Source: Brasenia schreberi (taxonomy: Eukaryota > Streptophyta > Magnoliopsida > Nymphaeales > Cabombaceae). From it: a DNA stretch of 64,000 nucleotides. Of the stretch, positions 20,001 through 32,069 are shown in pieces. The notes under the pieces were generated by a model. The model saw nothing but the letters and a program-made list of their open reading frames with translations. It was not told the DNA's origin and ran no database searches. The stretch covers positions 8,417,501-8,481,500 of the forward strand of contig JAYKKT010000079.1 of assembly GCA_036023115.1 (NCBI GenBank), read 5' to 3'. Position 1 is the first letter of the stretch. Each line of letters starts with the position of its first letter. The position numbers and the translations under genes were made by a program.

Positions 20001-23000
20001 TGTCTGTGATACCCATTTTAGAGGTGCTGCATATTGGGTACGCATACCAGTATGCTGTTTCTGGTATTGGTACGTATCATACATACCGATATGCATACCC
20101 ATACCCGATACATATCAGATACGGGTTCGTTGCCTACAACAGCATACCCGTGCTACATAGATTAAGACAAACAAAGTCAAGTATATAAAATGAGAGAACT
20201 ACATATCAACAAGACAAAAGTACCTACAACAAACAGCAAATGATGCTACAGTAACATGTCAAGAACATAATATGTGCTTGATCTATTCAGCTTTGACATA
20301 ATACAACTCAGAAAAGTCAGCAAATCATGAAAGGAAAGTAAGAAGTAAACTTAGCAGATAATTTAAGCACCCGAACTAGGAACCTAACAGTGGACACTTA
20401 CATTTTTTTCCAGTGCTTGAATTCTTAGAGGGCACTTGAGTCCATCGTTGTAAAAATTGTATTGTATCATACGATATGATACAATTTTATCGTGTATTAT
20501 ATGAGAATACGGTACGATACAGGTATAAGTATCGCAATGAACATGTATTGCACCCATATCGCAACGTATCATACGATACATTGTGATACGGATATTTTAT
20601 CGTACGATACGCTGTATTATGATATGATTTTTTTTTATTTTTTGATTTTTTGATTTTTTATTTTTTTATTTTAGTTTTGCAAGATATCCATCACTTATAT
20701 ATAACTTTATACACAGATAGTCATGTCAGCACCCATAATTTTCAAATTACCATATCCCATAACCCATCACACTCATGTTACAAACACGCACCCCTGTAAC
20801 ATGGTTCTTCAAAGTCAACCAAGCTAATGAGATCTTATTCTTGACGAGGATTCATTAGCAAGGTTACATAAAGTATGCACATTCAAGATAAATCAAGAAG
20901 CTAATGGAATCTTGTCAAGGCTTCATTTGGAACATTATAACCATACTTAGGGTGCAATCTGAGACATGCATAATGGAACAGAGTCCCTTCTACTTGGACC
21001 AGCTATGCATTCATAGATAGTAGTACAAGATAAAATATTATAGCATATACAAACCCATAATTGTATTCTAACAAAAATTACTTGCATGACTAAACCAAAA
21101 TGAAGAATAGATTATATGTGACTCTTTAGTACCAGAAGTGTGGTAGTAAGGACAAACTTAAGAACTTACGCCAAGGATTTCCCTTTAAAGATAATGGGTG
21201 GAGCCACAGCAGCAAAAACAACAAAACCAACGTGAAACTGACATAGAACAAGAAGGAAGTCTGGTTTGTCAATGTGTCAAAAGAAAAAATAGGTTAACGC
21301 TAGATAAGTTAGGAGCAACATTACCAAGTAAAAAAGGAAAAACCACCCAAACTTCAATGCACTGTCAGTCCTGAAAATTTTACACGAAGTCAAATTTATC
21401 TCAAAGGACAACAAAATTTTTGGTATTACATACAGGTGGTATCAGAAAACACTTATGGCATATGAAAGTAGGTGAAACAACAGGATAAAGGAGTATTGTT
21501 TACCTCATGGCACGATAAAGAGGCCGATACCACAAAACATATGCTCCTGGGACCCCAGAGATGAAATATATAATGGCAAGCAACCATATTGTTGCACCTA
21601 GAGGCAATTTTTAACAGAAAAAAGTGAAACATTCAAAGTTTCTCTCTGTTTGGAATTACTATTGCAACTAAAATTTCAAAGCTAGTAAAATGAAAATGTA
21701 CAATACCAAGTCAATAGACAGTAATCTAATTTACCGACCTTCTCCTCTAATCCAGGCTGTGGTAACTGCCACTATATTCCAAGCCAGACAGAGCACCAGT
21801 CCTGCATGAAAAGATGAAACCTTTATTGATAGCCAGCTTGGGCAAGTACACGAGCTTCTTTTTAATATAAGTGATTTTATAAAATTTCCATGTCCCTTCA
21901 AAATTCAAATACCTGAGCATGAGAATCTTCAAATTTTTTAGAGAATCAACAGAGAATGTAGCATACATGCATATGCAGACACGCAAGCAACAACCTTTTA
22001 ACTTAATATGCGTATAAGTTTGTCTTCTACTGTGAATCGGTTGTTGACCCACGTGACAATGGCATGATCTTTCTTGGTTAACTTCCACATAGACGGACCA
22101 AGGTTAGGTTGGTTGCCGCATAAAGCCAGCTAAGGCATCACAACTTTTTAGCATGCTTTTGTGCTTGAAACACAGGCATGAGAGAGAGAGAGAGAGAGAG
22201 AGAGACGGGAAGAAAAATGTAGAATAACACAGAGGTAGGACCACCAGTTGATTGATGAGACACCTATTCCAACAGATTGGACCACTCCTATAAATCCATC
22301 CTAGGACAACACTCCAGGTTACTGTATTCACAACACCAAATCGTTAGTCTCTTCCTTGATTATGCAGGTCTCACTTGCGCAGATATACCACCGGTTCCTT
22401 AGAAACAAACTCTCTTATGAGGCTTAATCAAGAAATTCTGAAAAGAAAGGTGGTTGATATATAGTAATGTGGCACACTCTAATGGTTATGCTTAGGAGCA
22501 GGAGCAGAAGAAGACAGATCACTGTGAGCTTGGGGTGGTGAGAAACAGAGAGATTACTTGTTCAGATTTTCACTTATGGAACACTTTCTCACATAAGATA
22601 CTTCATTGCATAGGACAGGATGTCACAATGTAACTTAATTTTTTATGTGAGACCCAAACTATGATATGGTGATGAGTTTAGTGTCTTCTGTACTCTGCTC
22701 TTTGTGAGAAGTTGGTGCATTTTAGCACGGTAGATGGTTTGCACCATTTGCTATAATCATGGGATCAGAGGAAGGAAAAGAATAGATAGGATTAAAAAGA
22801 AGAAGATGGAATTCATTGGCAGCCATGATTACCAGACGATGCACAAGAGCAACCATAGTGTTTCTTGCTGAACCATGATTACCGAATGATGCTTGAACAA
22901 AGGGTTTAAACCTTAGTCAAAATGTAGTCCAACTTTGTTGTGGCTTGGTTGCCTCTGTGCATGCAAGACAAGAAAAAATATCTGGAGGAAAGGTTTCTAG

Positions 23001-26000
23001 TATGCAAAAAGCAAACAAAATAATTCTGAACTAATTAATTCCAAATTTAGATTTCACCAAGTTCCTGCATGCAAGGCACTCTCAGAGCAGATCTCTTTCA
23101 AGAAGCTAATGAGGCAATCTTTTGTATCAATTAACGTATTATATGCACATGAATCGTATTAACCTTCACCTTTTAGGAGATAAAACCTATGTCATGTGCT
23201 TCCTTTTTTTATTTTGAGATAAGCATGTTGCTTGTACTCTCATCGCATCTTTCTAGTACTTTTAGCCAAGGCATTGCTGCAATTGGACCAGTAGAAAGTT
23301 AGAAATAGTGAGATAGGCTGGCCCAGAGAATCTAAGGCAGACCTAGATCCACTAGTCATCTACCTGCAAAGTTAAAGGCATTTGTTTATGCTTCTGGCTT
23401 TTGATTATGACAAGGACAGGTAGTCGACAGAGGAAACGTTTTGGTCCACAATGCCACCATGTCTCCTTACTATGCAAGAATGAAAACAGTGCATGACGGA
23501 ACATAGTAAGCACATCTAGACGTACTAGCTGAAATGCATGTCAATTTAAATCATTGTTAAAACAAAAAACTGAATTCACAAGATGAAGCAGATACATACC
23601 TAAATATGATGCAAAGGCAACATACTGCAGCCTCTGAAGATGGATTGCTATTTCATTTGCAATATCATGATGGATAATAGGAAAAAATGGAGGCCAGTTT
23701 TTCTCCTCAATAACTATTCCAGCTACAGACAGAAAAAACCACCAGAATAAGGAATCTCCACAAACACAATAATCACAGAAAGAAAGAGTTTTATTACTTC
23801 TACATGATAGCAAAGAAAACAGGAGTACCACGGGCAGCCGCATCCTCTCTGTGTTTTAGTTCCTGTGGAAGGTAAAACAAATAATAAACAACAGTTCTCG
23901 ACAAGATAAATCAGAACATAACAATTCCATATCACCAAATATACAAAGCAAGCAATTGGTACTCAAAAAAGATGAAATAATAGGCATAATGGCATGAACA
24001 GTAAGTGGCTGATTGGGGGAAAGAACCAACAGGTTTTCCTTTTGGATTATGACATGATAGCAGTTCACAGAAAAGGTTTGACGATCAGAAACATGGTAAT
24101 CAAGCAGGAAGTTCATACTATTCCAAGAATCAACCAGAAAAGCAAAGTAGGTGGATCCATATAAAGGCTTTCCCGGTAGTAAATAAAATACTAGGATGAA
24201 ATAACTGAAACAAAGAAAGAAACTAGATAAGTTAATGCAATTTTATGAATATATATAGATGGATGAAAACCAAAAGAACTTTAGTACAACTTTGAGGACG
24301 TGGCGAAAAAAATAAGTTTAAGTGAACTTTGGGCTTCACTCTTACATAAAAGAACGACAACTAGGAGTTGATTTGTGAGGCAGAACAAAGAACACAGTAA
24401 TTGGTAATGCAATAAGTAATTTCAGTGGCCAGGGAACCATATCAGCAAATTAAAAGTCAAAAGAGCTTTATGATAGATTTGAGGACATGCTAAAAAAGTT
24501 TAGGTGAACTACAGGCTGCACTCTTTCATTAAAAGAAGAAAGACAACCGAGGACTTGACAACTGAGAAACTTCAAACAACACCGTACCTGTTGACACGGT
24601 TAAGCAATTTCACTAGAACAAAAAAAATGCATATCAGAAAAAGGAAAGGTAAATGCATTAACGTATTTGCTTTTAATTCCCCAAAGTTAGCATAAATCGT
24701 CAAGATATTGTCCACTCCAACTCACTCGAGGAATAAATACAACCACGCTGCTGCACTAAAATCAGAACTGGTTTATGACTTCAGTAAAGTTGCACTACTG
24801 TACTTGAAAGGTGTCAATTCATGCACCTGTTCTCGCTTCTTCAACTCTGCCTCTTTGGCTTGCAGTTCCTTCTCTTTTTTCTTCAAATCCTACATAACGT
24901 TTCAGAAAGCCAACTTTCATACAACATCCACACTTTGGGTGAAGAAATATCACAGTGCCATCATATTAACCAAATATAGGCATCATACTTTTGCCGCATC
25001 GAGAGGAATATGAACTGTTGCACTTCTGAAATCAACAGGTTCCGGGGGAAGAGGTGAAAGTCTATTCATGGCAGATGGAACACTTCCAGGATTCTGCCAA
25101 TGGAAAGAGTGCGACATCATCTCATTATAAGACAGGATGTGAATAATTCAACCTACATGAAAAACAAATCTTACAAAAGATAGGAGATGAAAACAAAATA
25201 TAGGAGAAAACCTGAGTGTGTTACAATTACAATTTATAGTTAATATTAAAAACTACAAGTAAACGAGAAATCAATCCTAAAATCTTGAGGAAAATACAAG
25301 CACTCCATTCAATTCCTCGTTTACAAAGATTTTCACTCAATTGATTTCTTGGAGGCGTTTCACTTCTTCCATTTGTCTTGACAAGACAATACATGCCTTT
25401 TGAATATTTATCCACACACAGACCTGCGTGTGTGCAGTAGCAAACATAAGAATCAGGATTGTAACTCATAGTTCACTAGCTACCCGGAGAAGCCTTGTGT
25501 GGGGTAGCATAGTTATAATGAAAAGGACTGCATTTTGCAAGGTCATTTTCTCATAACCATGTTAAAAATCATGCACGAAAAAGAATAACACAACTTAATC
25601 ATGTTATCAGCAAGGATAGGGGACACGGTGCAGAATATAACAACTTACTGTCGTGTAAAATGCGCCCCCTCCATAATTGGATTGTCCTGATGCTTTTGCA
25701 CGCAGTGCTGGATCCTGGTTAATGAAACATTCAAGCAAATACTACGAGATGACATTGTATCTCATACAAGAGTGCAGCCAAAAAGCATAAAAAGTAAGAC
25801 CATGGAAAATCAGAAACGAGGGACTTCAAAAAGAAAAAACACATCCCACTGCAAAATCAGTTAAAGAACAGCAACGAGCAATTAATTATTTACTAATAAA
25901 GTAAAAGTATATTACCATTTCATGAACTTGCCCTGTAAGGTAGCAATAAACTCTCTAAGAATATTTTAATTAAAATATAAGAAAAATAGCTATTGTTATG

Positions 26001-27123
26001 AGCTCTGAGGGATGTATTCAAATCAAGTCTGGCAGCCCCATTGAAGTGCCCATCTGAGTCAGCATTTCAAGTCCATTTCTTTCTATTTCATAAAGGTGTG
26101 TAACCTATCTAGTATTTAACTATGTTTTGCTCATCATGCACATAATTTTTGCACTTTATTGGCATATAATCATGTACGTAAATTAAGGCATTAAGATAAT
26201 TAGATATACTTTTTTATCCGTAAAGCCTACAATCTTATTGCATGAAACTTATGAGCAATAAGCAAGCACGATGTCAAGTGAACAAAGAAACACTAAACAA
26301 ATCCAGAAACCAATTCACTAAATGCAATGGCAAAATCAGCAACACCAAATGTTTCTTATACATACATGCACTGGGTACATTGAAGTACAGGGAACTGTTC
26401 AGGGACGACCCCTGAGTATCCTCCTGTCTATTGAAAGGTCATCGTCCACATAAATGAAATCCATAAAGACAGTCAATTGGTCATCAGAAGGCAAACATGT
26501 GGTCAAGTTTCGCCCGTTCATGTAACCTCAAGAATAAGGATTCCGTTTTTCCAACGCATCTGCTTTACAGATTACGGTTTGAACTGTTAGTTCTCCAAAT
26601 CCCGAATAAAATGTCAAATCTCTTTTAAGCATTCAAGGCTGCATTCAGATCGTCCAAGAAAATTACTAATTTCCGCACTACTGAAGCGGATAAAGCAATT
26701 TAATGCTGAATCTCTCGGTTCACTCATAACTTACAGCTTACATTTCTACATTTTATTTTTATTTAAGAAGTGAAAAATACGTAATTCCTTATAACACGCG
26801 TTGTACATCTTCGCAGTCTATAAAATCTGACCGTGGACACAGGATCAAAGGCAAATGTCCCGCGAATTAGGTAAGAACTAACATATATGGAATCAGTGAT
26901 GCAATGAAGCAACAGACAGACGATTACACAAGAAAACGAACAAAAGGTAACACATCTCCACGAATATAATGGTTCCAGATTTCCTTCGCAGAAAATGCAG
27001 TAAGCCAAGTAATTAACGGAGAATTCACAAAGTTGTCCGGATCTGCCAGAAGAGTGCGAAACTTACAGAGAATGGGTTCACTTCTTCCTCATCTAATGGA
27101 TTACTGTCGTACCGTCCCGCCAT
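14023..27123 (-). CDS. SCAMP: Secretory carrier membrane protein (SCAMP), exons 1-11; 3' exons not found
   Basis: SCAMPs are four-span membrane proteins of trans-Golgi, endosome and plasma-membrane trafficking. Exons on the minus strand: 27123-27067, 25714-25649, 25093-24989, 24889-24827, 23862-23829, 23722-23600, 21801-21739, 21597-21504, 21370-21325, 21237-21170, 14071-14023. They splice in phase to 256 codons, with GT-AG borders throughout. The start is [18 protein letters not shown] with an NPF endocytic motif. Then come a proline-rich stretch (residues about 50-65), a charged coiled coil (77-108), [19 protein letters not shown], membrane span 1 (about 142-168), span 2 (about 174-193), the cytosolic E-peptide-like [10 protein letters not shown], span 3 (about 207-234), and GILPAIDL. 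The family is usually about 285-290 aa, so span 4 and the C-terminal tail (about 35-45 residues) are missing. They were not found in 1-14022. Intron 7 has an unusual GTCGGT donor. Intron 10 is 7.1 kb long because of transposons. Confidence 0.92.
14580..15128 (+). mobile_element. LINE RT relic (plus strand), left part
   Basis: A diverged copy of the RTE LINE RT region in SCAMP intron 10. Recognisable pieces are the ATATTTATTGATCT (motif A) stretch, GGATCAACTTTAAGTC (motif B), and GTTATTTAGAGATGACATAG, where the catalytic motif reads LFRDD. It is interrupted at 15128 by a TIR element and resumes after 17031. Confidence 0.8.
15121..15128. repeat. 8-bp TSD (left) of TIR element
   Basis: TATATTGC, repeated at 17024-17031. 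The LINE reading continues across when one copy is removed. Confidence 0.8.
15129..17023. mobile_element. Pack-type hAT-like TIR element carrying a kinase-gene fragment
   Basis: Terminal inverted repeats: left CCATGTTATCAATAGTG, and right (complement) CTATGTTATCAATAGCG, with an 8-bp TSD TATATTGC. The subterminal parts are rich in GCTATAGCG-like motifs on the left and CCGCTATAT on the right. No transposase is seen. The interior holds a host-gene fragment on the minus strand (15595-16270) and plant-gene-like flanks, including a CT-rich segment at 15470-15560. The 8-bp TSD and the ends fit a hAT-type element. With captured gene DNA it is analogous to Pack-MULEs and other Pack-TIR elements. Confidence 0.78.
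15595..16270 (-). pseudogene. Captured U-box-type receptor-like kinase fragment
   Basis: Read on the minus strand from 16270 down. First comes a short piece with [17 protein letters not shown] (about 16215-16270). After a gap that looks like an intron comes a coiled-coil segment (about 15845-16075) with [19 protein letters not shown] and DKLSLSAEI. Then [19 protein letters not shown] leads into the kinase start [20 protein letters not shown] (about 15700-15760), the glycine loop [12 protein letters not shown], and, past a stop and frame change, [11 protein letters not shown] with the ATP-binding Lys (about 15600-15635). The coiled coil followed by EATNNFD...IGEGG...VAIK is the layout of plant U-box domain kinases. 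The catalytic loop and the U-box are absent. It keeps apparent introns, so it was probably captured from genomic DNA. Confidence 0.72.
16967..17142. repeat. Exact 88-bp tandem duplication spanning a transposon end
   Basis: Two adjacent copies with period 88, apparently identical. Each contains the element's right TIR (CTATTGATAACATAG), the TSD TATATTGC and the following LINE bases CATCCCTCATTACG. It therefore arose after the insertion. The element could end in either copy. Confidence 0.9.
17032..17705 (+). mobile_element. LINE C-terminal relic (plus strand), right part
   Basis: Continuation of the LINE relic after the TIR element and the 88-bp duplication. A 79-codon frame from 17392 gives [20 protein letters not shown], then [15 protein letters not shown]. 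It ends in a decayed equivalent of the terminal block (GACCCCGTACACG at 17701). Diverged from the 4589-5242 copy. Confidence 0.8.
17712..17942 (+). mobile_element. Second LINE C-terminal relic, tandem to the first
   Basis: Repeats the same C-terminal region: AACGAATTGGGAGTGACACC, GGTTCGGACACGTGGAAAGG and AAGAATGATTTAGCTTATTC. So one partial LINE end follows another in the same orientation. It is cut at about 17942 by the Copia LTR. Confidence 0.75.
17943..18830 (+). mobile_element. Copia element 5' end (LTR, PBS, gag)
   Basis: LTR of about 393 bases (17943-18335) with a TATA-like CTATAAAAACC at 18151, ending TTTACA. A PBS TGGTATCATAGCC follows from 18336, then gag from 18452. Sequence downstream of about 18830 no longer looks like Copia, and no second LTR is seen. 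The gag is the same family as the relic at 12618 but better preserved. Confidence 0.78.
18452..18820 (+). pseudogene. Copia gag N-terminal fragment (UBN2-type)
   Basis: An open frame of about 122 codons from the ATG at 18452. It contains [28 protein letters not shown], an [20 protein letters not shown] block and [15 protein letters not shown]. The arrangement (W...M, LW..I, A...I, F.....AWE.L) is that of the gag-like polypeptide of plant Copia elements. It stops at 18820, long before the zinc knuckle and protease, so it is a 5' fragment. Confidence 0.82.
18970..18977. repeat. 8-bp TSD (left) of hAT-like element
   Basis: ATGAAGAC. The right copy at 20161-20168 reads ATTAAGAC (7 of 8). Confidence 0.6.
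18978..20160. mobile_element. Non-autonomous hAT-like TIR element, 1.18 kb
   Basis: Left end CTATGTTGCATGGATACG; right end (complement) CTATGTAGCACGGGTATG. These pair as imperfect inverted repeats and are flanked by near-identical 8-bp repeats. Subterminal regions on both sides are built of GGTATGGGTA/TACCCATACC-like motifs (19003-19040 and 20040-20130). No transposase or recognisable captured gene. The interior contains CTCTCTCT tracts and a T/C-rich segment around 19905-19960. Confidence 0.65.
20440..20640. repeat. Cluster of ATCATACGATAC-type palindromes
   Basis: About 200 bases with repeated TATCATACGATA, CGGTACGATACAGG and TATCGTACGATACG motifs, like the subterminal arrays of the hAT transposon at 9208-12345. 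No clear terminal repeats, so it is possibly a hAT-derived remnant. Confidence 0.55.
20641..21169. other. SCAMP intron 10 sequence, no feature
   Basis: AT-rich intron with a T-run at 20626-20670. Nothing recognised. Confidence 0.6.
22181..22205. repeat. (GA)n microsatellite in SCAMP intron 6
   Basis: About 12 GA repeats. Confidence 0.9.
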
Positions 27124-27440
27124 GGCGACTGGTCTCGCTCTCGTCTATGGCGGATCGGATCTGCGTCGAGGCCTTCCGCTCTAAAGAGGAAATCTTGAAG
27201 GGAAAGCTTACGGGAGAAGGGATCCACCAAAAACCGTAGAATTGGATTTCCGGGGAGGGAAAAGGGGGGGGGGGGGAACAACAAATAAAGGTTGCCACAG
27301 GAGAAAATCCTACCAACCTCTCTTTCAGAATTTTCGGGACAAATCCGCGATTTCTCGTAATTCTGGATTATCATTACACAGATCGTAGTAACTGGCAGGA
27401 AGGTAGAACTAGAGTGCCAGTTCCTTGACAAATAAAACAC
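27124..27440 (-). promoter_or_regulatory. SCAMP 5' leader and promoter region (inferred)
   Basis: GC-richer DNA immediately upstream of the SCAMP ATG (27123 on the minus strand), with a G13 run at about 27264-27276. I infer leader and promoter from position only. No TATA box is assigned. Confidence 0.35.
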
Positions 27441-29770
27441 GGATCATAGTTCACGAGTGACAGACCCATGCGCGGAACAAACATGGATTTCACGGAACCA
27501 TCGTTCCGGACCCATGTAGGCTTGGGCCAGCTCTGGTACGGAAGTTCCAGTACAACGAATCAAACACGCCTAAGTTCACCAAAACAGAACCAGCCTGTGC
27601 GAGTTTGGGCTTTGGCCTCCTTTCGTAACCGAAAAGAAACAATATGTGCAAGTGGGTTGGGATGAGTCTGGTGCCAGGTCTGAACCTTAAGAGTCGAGAC
27701 CCTATTGTGGCAGATAGGATCAAGTTCTGCGCACCTTTCTTTAGTGTGGGACGGGCACATACTCCAACCAACCATGCCTAGTTTGTGATTCAGATTTTTC
27801 ACGTTGAGAATGAAAAGAGAATGAAAATGCGAAGTATGATATTTTGTTGTTCATACTTTTACTTGTACATTTTCTTTTTCTTTTTCGCTAAACATACTCC
27901 TTTTTCCAAAAAAAACTTCAAATTACCCTACTAAGTAGTCTCTTTCATCTCACATCTCTTCATCCTACCAGCTCCATCCTTTCAATCATTATTTTCAGTT
28001 TATTTTTATCATTTTCAATATATTTTCAATCGCTTTCGATTTATTTTTCAACTTTATTTAATTTTCACAACCATAATACATATATTATTCAAAGTCTTCT
28101 ATCAATCTAACAAATAATCGCACAAAAACGAATCAAAAAATAAGTTTCAAATGGTGGTTTGAGTAAGTTAAGTGTCTTTAGTAAGAAAAGAGGTGTGTGA
28201 CACACCTATCATTCATTATCAATTAAAGCATCATAGAGGTGTGCCTTTGCTATAAGTCATTGCAAACTACACACGTGGGTTTTCAAGATTGATATGTACA
28301 CAATATTTTTACTATCCATACACTCCATTTTTCATGCATTTCTTAAAATACTCCTAATAATTTTTATTAACTACTAGAATATCCTTTTCATCGGAGAAGA
28401 CTCAATGTGAACTACCATTTGTCGCCCCTTTTTTCAACCATTCTTCACTTTCCAACACACTTCAATCACTCAATGCTTGATCTAATCTATTTGGAGGAAC
28501 CAACTTATCGAAATTTGTAGAAAGGAAAGAAGAAGAAAGAAGAGAAAAATGAAAAGAAAGAAATATGAGGTCGATTCAATGGGGGGGTTTGATGATTTAT
28601 TGAAGTAAGTGATTTGTTGAGGTACATCATTGATTTGGTTTAAATTTTGTTATTTTTTTATTATTTATAATATTTTTTGTTGGGTTCTCGCTAGAAAAAT
28701 GATCAAATTTTCATTTCATTTCGATTTGATTAACTCAATTTACTTTTTGGCTATGTATATATGGCTCATACGAGATGAGTAAAAGAGCATAACATCAACA
28801 CCTTGTCTAAGACATGTAACATTGTATCATACAGAGGATGACCTCGCAAATGACAATAAGGAAAACAAGACATTTTACACATACAAATGTTGTTGAAGTT
28901 GTGCCTTCACATTATGAGAAGGATAAAGATACCTCAAAGACTAAGATTGATATTATAAAGAGAGGATGAAGAATTCCATAATATGTTGGGATTACTTTTA
29001 AGTTTTGAAGGTCATATTGCTTATAAGATATGGTATAAATAAATAATTTTTAACTTAATAAAATTATACATTTAATATTAATACATGTTATTCTAATTGA
29101 CTATGTAAATATAAATATGTAGATAATATAAAAAGTAATAATAACACACAATATAAGTTGTTGGCAGAGTATGATTAGTAAAAAAAATAAGGCTCCACTA
29201 TATTTATTGTGTCAACTAGGTTGTATATATATCAAGATAAGTTTAAAGGTAGAATACTAATAGCAATAATATATCTATTGGTACATTAATTTAAAGAGTT
29301 GGCAATTGTATTTGAGGTGTAGGAACATTAGCCTACTTATATATATCTTAGAAATGCATTCCGAATGGAGGCATAACAACTTAGTGGACATATTTCTTTT
29401 CTCCAAGTAAGAATTTGTACTATTATTGTTTGTTACAATATCTTCCATATAATTTTTATAAATTAACAAGTTATATATTTTAAATATAAGTATGAATTTA
29501 TGAGTAATTTCCAAATTTTAGATTTAGTATGTGAGCAAAATGACTAGATGGAGAACCATGAGCAAGTCAATGTTTGAGAAATGTCTATTACAAGCAATCT
29601 CTTATTGATCGGCTTACTAAGAAATGATGATGGCAGAGAAGGTATTTTATGAAACTATAATTATATTATTTATTTTTATTAAACACAACGTTTGATATTA
29701 TACATTATTATCTTTTATTTTATGCAATACAAATCGACTGACAGACATATAGTTTTGCCGAATACTTGGA

Positions 29771-29824
<54 letters not shown>

Positions 29825-32069
29825 TTGTTTAGATATCATAGATACATTTGATATATAGATATTGTGAAACTATATATATGTTAGATTATGTAGTTCGACA
29901 ATTCGATCATCATCAAGGCATCTTAGTTATGCCGATAAAGCCCTCTATTACAAAAATAGACCTGCAACACCCCATACATATAAGATGCAATATGAATCAC
30001 AGATATTACTTGGGAGGTGCAATGCTCACACTATTTTAAGTTTGAGTACTTTGGTGTCTTAACAACGTATCCTCGTGAGTGTGACAAGTTGAACATGGAG
30101 TGATACATTCATTGGACACATCTTGTATTCGTGAAGTTGTTAGAGACATATGAATGGTGATGCTAACGAGAATATCGATTATCTATATATGAGGATGATG
30201 GTGAGGATGGGTGAATTCGGTGTTATAGATGATTTATGTGTTGGGACAAACCATTGCATATAGGGTTTAGATCTTAGAAACATCTTGATCTTCCCCATCA
30301 GAACCGACAATTTTGCTCCTTGGCATTCTTTGTACGATTGGTCATGTATGGTCGGAGCCCTACTCTCTGAAAGATACTAAGTGTCTCTATCCTCTGGCTA
30401 GCTTCCTCTCGATTGGCATCATTGTCAACTTTCCACTCATTTTTAAATTTGTCGCGGATCACTTTACTACACTTGTTGGTCTCTTCATAGAAGAAATATA
30501 GGCATCCTTCCCATTTAGTGTTTGTAGCATATGCTTCCTTGTCCACTAACTCCATGCAATTCTCTTTTGGCAGGCCTTACGATTCAAATGGTTGCTCTAT
30601 GCTTTCTTTGGGGATGAGATGTGCTAAGTTCAACTTACATCACTTGCCTCTCCTCTATAGATAATCGTGTTCTGAGTCCTCATTAGAATCTAGTAGGAGT
30701 CGGGAACAAGTATGATAAAAATCTTCCTTCCAACGGTTGAGAGTTTCATTGAACTCCAACTTTCTCCTTGGTTGGGCCCTTCTTCTTAAAGCCCAATATT
30801 TCTAAGTATGTATAGGCCACTAGTAGTAAGGTCGGAGTTATTATCTAGGAATTCTCTAACCACTAATCGATGTAGGGTCTAATCATGCGACCTCACTTTG
30901 GAGCGTGATCTCTCTCATATATCTAGTGTAGTTATATCATCTTGCACTAGCACCTCAATAGCTCAAAGAGAGAGTTATCAATAACAATGTACCACTAGAT
31001 CTAACTTAACTCTTTTCCCTTGGTTCTTTGTCGGTTTGTAAGTACTTGAACTAGGAGTACCTTCTATAATGTCTAGGTTAGTGTAGGGTTGATCCCTGAT
31101 ATTAAGTTGTTGTGTTGTGCCTCTTGAGGCTATAAATCAGGCCTATGCCTCTCTTGAGAAGCCCCTTGGATTTATCAAAAAAATAGGTTGTTTGGGCAAC
31201 CGAAAGAGTCTTGGTAACTCTCGTTCTTCATCGGCTCACCACTCCTTCCTTGACCTTGTATTTTTGCCTCCATTAGATATGGGTAAAATTGGTATGGTGC
31301 ATTGTCCTTATTACTTTGAGATGGTAGCCTTTGCTTACCATCCATTATGATAACATTGGGATGTCTTCAACTATGAGAGATGCAACCTATAATAGGTTTA
31401 TATCAGTTATGAGCTATTTCTTTATAATTTTGAGGTGGCCTTCTTTAAAAGCATGTTGTATAACCATGCAAATTTTTGCATGTCAAGCAAGGTGAGTTTG
31501 TGCCATTTATAGTTTCACGTTTCTTCTTAAGCTCATCTAGGAGGATATCAAGTGAACCTTGAGAAGGCTAATTTATCAATCTTTGAGGAGCAACTCAAAA
31601 ATCTTATTGATTTTAGCTTTTGATATATTAAACAGTCATGCCTCCTTATTGGCTTCATTCTCTTTCCCTATTGGAGGTTGAAGAGCATTGTAGACATACA
31701 ATGACCTCTAAGTTAATTCAACTGCCATAATTTTGGTTGAATTAGGCTATTCATCAGTTTCTTTTGCCAACTCTTCTAAATAAGATATCAAAGTCTAATG
31801 CTAGGTCCTCTTCGGTCCTTCATGCTTATTAGATGATGTATCAAGGTATTAAAGATATACTCAACCTCCAAGGTATTAAAGATATACTCAACCTCCACTG
31901 CTCGATTAATCAACTAGACCAAGGTAGGCCATAAATGACCTATCGAGCCCTTTTTGATCTCCTATTGCAATTAGTTTTATGCCAAGGCCACATATTGGGC
32001 TCCAATGAACTTCATTTGGTAGCTAATGACCAGCTCTTGAAACTTATCAAATAAGACTTCGATAGTTTC
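27441..32069. other. Intergenic DNA, no gene recognised
   Basis: Mostly AT-rich. 27450-27780 is a GC-richer island of unknown origin. A (TA)n run is at about 29775-29822. Scattered short frames (for example 29848-30039 and 30298-30555 minus) show no domain I can name. Parts of 30300-32069 probably belong to the Gypsy-like relic that follows. Confidence 0.55.
29775..29822. repeat. (TA)n microsatellite
   Basis: About 24 TA repeats. Confidence 0.95.

Noticed and set aside
19762..20188. Lys/Arg-rich and Phe/Leu-rich frames on both strands
   Set aside because: Products of T/C-rich simple sequence inside the hAT-like element.
30298..30555. 85-codon minus-strand frame
   Set aside because: No domain I can name. 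It may be a piece of the Gypsy relic, but I cannot support a call.
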